From contig JASFXZ010000097.1 in NCBI GenBank assembly GCA_032209605.1, positions 186,001-250,000 on the forward strand: a DNA stretch of 64,000 bases. The letters run 5' to 3'. Positions 60,651-64,000 of this stretch are shown piece by piece; position 1 is the stretch's first letter; every line of letters starts with the position of its first letter. The DNA is from Mactromeris polynyma (lineage: Eukaryota; Mollusca; Bivalvia; Venerida; Mactridae). The position numbers and the translations under genes were made by a program. The notes under the pieces were generated by a model that was given only the letters and a program-made list of their open reading frames with translations, did no database searches and had not been told where the DNA came from.

Positions 60651-62672
60651 TGAAATAAATCAATACAATATGCTCAATGAAGCTATAATATAGTCTGTTT
60701 TCATTGATTGATCAATACCTATAGAAGCTTATACATGTATGGTTTCGAAATTTTCTGATAGCTGAAGAAAAACAGCAAAATAGTAATTGTAACATCCAAT
60801 TTTAGGTATTTCCGAAATGTTTACATTTGCAACCAACATCGATTCTTTCTAGTACAATTTCAATTTAGCAATTTTATAAGCACCACATTGTGATTGGAGA
60901 ATATATATTGTTCCTACAAATGTATATGGTACTTACATGTCAATTAAAATGCATCTGCAGACAATTCTTTAGAATAAACATACTCGCATCTTTCCAACAT
61001 GGCTGACTTTGTTGACTTTTGCACGTGCAGCATGCGGGTGTTTTCATTGGCTAGATTGGACATGGCGCAATATAACGGTTAGAGATCATCAAGCACGTGA
61101 CAAAATGCGACATGTGGATTGGTTACTAAATATTCATTCTTAGATTGATCTATGTCCCTAACATAGTGCAAACAAATACTATGGAGCCCTCTGAAGAGTG
61201 GAGTTGACGTAAAGTGTAAGGCGCGTTCTTCGTAACGCGGTCCACAATTACAAAAACAATGGGGTCTGGAGATCGAGTAATTCATTACGAATCAAGCGGT
61301 GCATTTATCTCAATTTATACAAAAATGTAGATAGCGCATAATAATTTAAAGCCGACGAAGTGTTAATACATGTCGTGTTGTATATTCTGTGGTATATTTA
61401 TGGGCATTTATTTGCACCCCTATAAAAATGAAGTGAGACAAAATGGCTCAAGAAATGTTTCTGATGTGAAGGAATATAACTAATACATAAGCATTGAAAT
61501 TCTTTCACATTTACTACCAAAAATGGCAATAAGCAATAATACAGTTTTATTTTGGCCCCTAACAACAGAGCTTTTCACCAAACCTAAAGTCGAATAACAC
61601 ATATATATGAAAAAGAAATTGAAATAATAAAACAATGAGTTAATTACTATTTAACAGCTGACTATCGAATAATTAAGTTTATCCGAATATTCGACATCTC
61701 TTATTAATATAATGTCTTTATAAATTATCATTCTGTATTATCCTATGTAAATAAAGGATATTATTATTATAACTAATGTATACTAAATTTGTGTGAACAA
61801 TGAACATAAACTGGTCTCTCAACAGTAAAATAATATAAACTTTTCCTAGTACAGCTTCACAAAGAAAATATAAGGTCAATGATTTTTTATAGGAGTTGCC
61901 CCCTTTAACCTGTCTGAAATCCATTTCATGCTATATAAACAGTTAATTTTGTTAGTCCAAAATTATGGTCAATACATTGAGGTAAAGTTACTTCCCCTTA
62001 TTAACAGATCTGCAAATACTGTGAAACATTTCCTTTTGATATTTGTTACAACATAGAATAAATGATATTCTACTCATGTCAATAGATTATATACATATTT
62101 ATACCTTATAATTCTGTACACTGAAGTGGTCAAAAATAGAACAACATACCATGGACAATGTCAGCTCTCCATTGCGACGAAGGTGATCAGTTACACTTCA
62201 ATATGATTATCTGAAATGTGAACAGTGTAGAAATTTTCACCATAACACTAAAAATCTAACGATAAACCCAAAATATAATTTTATTTTTCATGTGGTTGTT
62301 AATGCGACACATTTAAATGGTCTTCAATTTCGGTCTGAAAATTTACCAGTTCAGTTACTTACAAGTTTTTAAATATTTGTTAAAGTAAATGAATATTTAA
62401 TAAAGAACATCATTGTTAAAATCATATGATCACATCTTCGGTTCACTGACAGTTTACATCCTATCTAGCTCATCATAGTATGAAAACTGTACTAATAATT
62501 TGCAATAACAAAAAATTCTTAATTATGCTCTGTAATAGATGACTGACATCACAATTTCGTGACAACAGAGAAATGTTATGCAAACCATACTATAAGTATA
62601 TATGAATGGAATATACAAATGTCCCTGTTTATACACTGGCTATATAATGTTTGACCATGAGTTACCAGTTAC
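60651..62672. other. Intron or intergenic sequence
   Basis: No coding frame recognised. On the minus strand, an ATG at about 61000 followed by 18 codons and a consensus donor (ACAT|GTAAGT at about 60940) could be a short first exon of the F-box gene. The surrounding DNA near 61000-61080 has more CpG. This is weak. Confidence 0.4.
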
Positions 62673-62760
62673 CTCTGAGAGAAAATCTTGAAAGTTACAA
62701 ACATCTTCCTGTAGGTTGCTCAGTTGAAGTGACATCAATACAGATCTAGTAATGTAGGAC
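62673..62760 (-). CDS. Candidate 88-base exon, unrecognised gene
   Basis: Acceptor TATTTTCTGCAG and donor TCAGAG|GTAACT bracket 88 bases. Read with two incoming bases, the product is SYITRSVLMSLQLSNLQEDV followed by CNFQDFLSE, a leucine-rich amphipathic helix, ending in phase zero. That phase matches the candidate exon at 56527-56647. Not recognised. Confidence 0.45.
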
Positions 62761-63130
62761 CTGCAGAAAATACAAAGAAGTACCAATAAACAATGTTTGA
62801 AATGTATGGTTACTGGATTACTCGTGGAAAGTGTGATCCAGTTAGATGGCTTGTATTGTATAAGACAAACTGAACTATCCACCAAATAGCTACTAAAATA
62901 ACACAATAAACAAGAATTTGTTTGGCTAGTAAAGGAATAAAAGGAGAATATTTCTTTCATGTACAACACCCAATCTGGTGATAGTTTAAGAAGACTGTGA
63001 CTGTGTGGATGTGACCATGTATATAGGTCTATCAGATTACTCCACCTAAAATCCAACCAATTGAAGCAATTCCAATACACAGTATGGGAGGTAGATTAAC
63101 AGCAACAGCTGGCACCAGATAACTTGACAA
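62761..63130. other. Probable intron
   Basis: The minus-strand frame continues open to 63080, and an acceptor-like GGATTTTAG at about 63048 precedes WSNLIDLYTWSHPHSHSLLK. No matching donor was found, so I do not call another exon. Confidence 0.35.
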
Positions 63131-63285
63131 TTGATTGTTCAATGTTGTGTACTCACTCCAATAACAATATCTTAAAAGAGGTCCTTATGATTATTTCTAT
63201 AAATATCTAATTGATTGTTGCGTACTCACTCCAATAACAAGACCTCAAAAGAGGTCCTTATGATTATTTTCTGTAAATATCTTTC
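63131..63285. repeat. 73-bp direct repeat, two copies
   Basis: 'gtactcactccaataacaa' is at 63149 and 63222; both copies continue with 'aaaagaggtccttatgatta' and 'aaatatct'. Confidence 0.85.
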
Positions 63286-64000
63286 TTGTTGACAGCAGAC
63301 AATTCACATATGATGCTGTGCTTCAACAAAGTCTTGCATCAGTCAATAATCAAGTCAAAATGTGATTACATAGTTTCCGATCATTTGACATTTCAATAAC
63401 AGTCTAACCTGTACTAGTGGTAACCTTTAAATAGTGGCCACCTACCTACATCAATCAAAATTCTCCCCATCAGATATCAGTCTTCAAATGGCTGGGAATA
63501 GCAGCTACCTACCAACCAATGCAAAAGATCCTTCACCTGAAATTGACAGAAAACAATCATATTTAATTGTTCAACCGCTGTCTGATTTTTATTTCAGGAT
63601 CTGTCTGATAGCGAGAAACCGGAGACACAGGAGTGAAATTGACAATCCACGACTGGATAGGTTTAGCCCAATTTCCAAAAAAACGTGTTTCCGAGACTTA
63701 TTACGGAGGACTAGAGCCGCATGGTATGTTCAATAGTGGATATATGGATGCTAAGTGGTAGATAAATTATTATAGTGTTGACAAATACAAAGATTTTGAA
63801 TCTGCGACAGTTTATTTTCATGTGGGAGACTTTGGTGCATGGAGAGTGCAGTTTATTGGAAATCTTTTGTTGCAAACCTTCTCTTTATATACATATATAT
63901 GCACATATAGACATTAGTCAAGTACCTGTGGCTGCCACCCTTGAAGTAATACTAGTATGCATACATGCCATATTTTCAGATGGTCAATAAGTGAGATTTT
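63286..64000. other. Non-coding or unrecognised stretch
   Basis: A 100-codon plus-strand frame at 63434-63736 starts with GTG and has no recognisable similarity; its latter part is Arg-rich. Nothing else seen. Confidence 0.4.

Noticed and set aside
62640..63080. 146-codon single-exon protein on the minus strand
   Set aside because: The frame includes an intron-like AT-rich middle and splice sites; only the 88-base piece is supported as a candidate exon.
63434..63736. 100-codon plus-strand gene
   Set aside because: It starts with GTG, has no similarity, no splice support and no nearby partner.

Overview
This is nuclear DNA of an animal, most likely a marine bivalve or other mollusc. It is AT-rich and has split, intron-bearing coding segments and animal-type transposon remains: Ty3/gypsy, mariner, Tc1, a Mutator-like element and short inverted-repeat elements. 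It also carries dispersed non-coding repeats of the kind that fill bivalve genomes (runs reading 'gggccataact', 'aaggatcattcctgtgaa', or ending in 'gacggacgga' / 'cagacagacaga'). The assignment to mollusc is inference from repeat style, not from a diagnostic gene. No bacterial operon, CRISPR array, prophage or rRNA gene is present.

Layout. 0.1-1.05 kb: a 161-bp tandem repeat. 2.5-4.7 kb: a hairpin-rich minisatellite nested inside a 396-bp tandem repeat. 6.2-8.0 kb: a 5'-truncated, frameshifted Ty3/gypsy pol relic, itself interrupted by a 165-bp insertion with a 15-bp target-site duplication. 8.1-14.4 kb: dispersed repeats, a 21-bp perfect hairpin, a 246-bp MITE with 13-bp terminal inverted repeats, and a five-unit tandem array of tRNA-Thr-like units interrupted by another repeat. 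17.67-18.81 kb: a nearly complete mariner transposase with one C-terminal frameshift. 19.57-32.57 kb: a 13-kb satellite of about 196-bp monomers with higher-order repeats of 6, 7 and 9 monomers, running into a 200-base assembly gap. 32.77-35.1 kb: a 231-bp repeat built from CCATTTTGAAA and its reverse complement. 35.77-38.15 kb: a 54-unit 45/39-bp minisatellite whose minus strand stays open for 808 codons. 40.1-45.03 kb: candidate exons of one unrecognised minus-strand gene (PWWP-like start, Lys-rich stretch, Gln/Val heptad repeat, coiled coil, acidic tail). 47.0-47.8 kb: a Tc1-like pseudogene. 50.27-52.15 kb: a Mutator-like transposase broken by frameshifts. 51.25-57.95 kb: a near-identical duplication (A-B then A'-U-B') that may be either real or an uncollapsed haplotype. 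57.92-59.93 kb: a long minus-strand gene for a DDE/RNase-H-like protein found widely in invertebrates, with one in-frame stop. 59.95-60.65 kb: a decayed F-box/LRR gene immediately upstream of it. 60.65-64 kb: mainly intronic or intergenic, with one good candidate exon.

The genes do not form a pathway. Nearly all recognisable coding matter is transposon-derived or decayed; the few plausible host segments are candidate exons at 40.1-45.03, 49.5, 56.6 and 62.7 kb, all on the minus strand. Tandem repetition at several scales is the dominant signal. The most useful points for follow-up are the duplication at 51-58 kb, the higher-order satellite, the unrecognised split gene at 40-45 kb and the invertebrate transposase-like gene at 58-60 kb.
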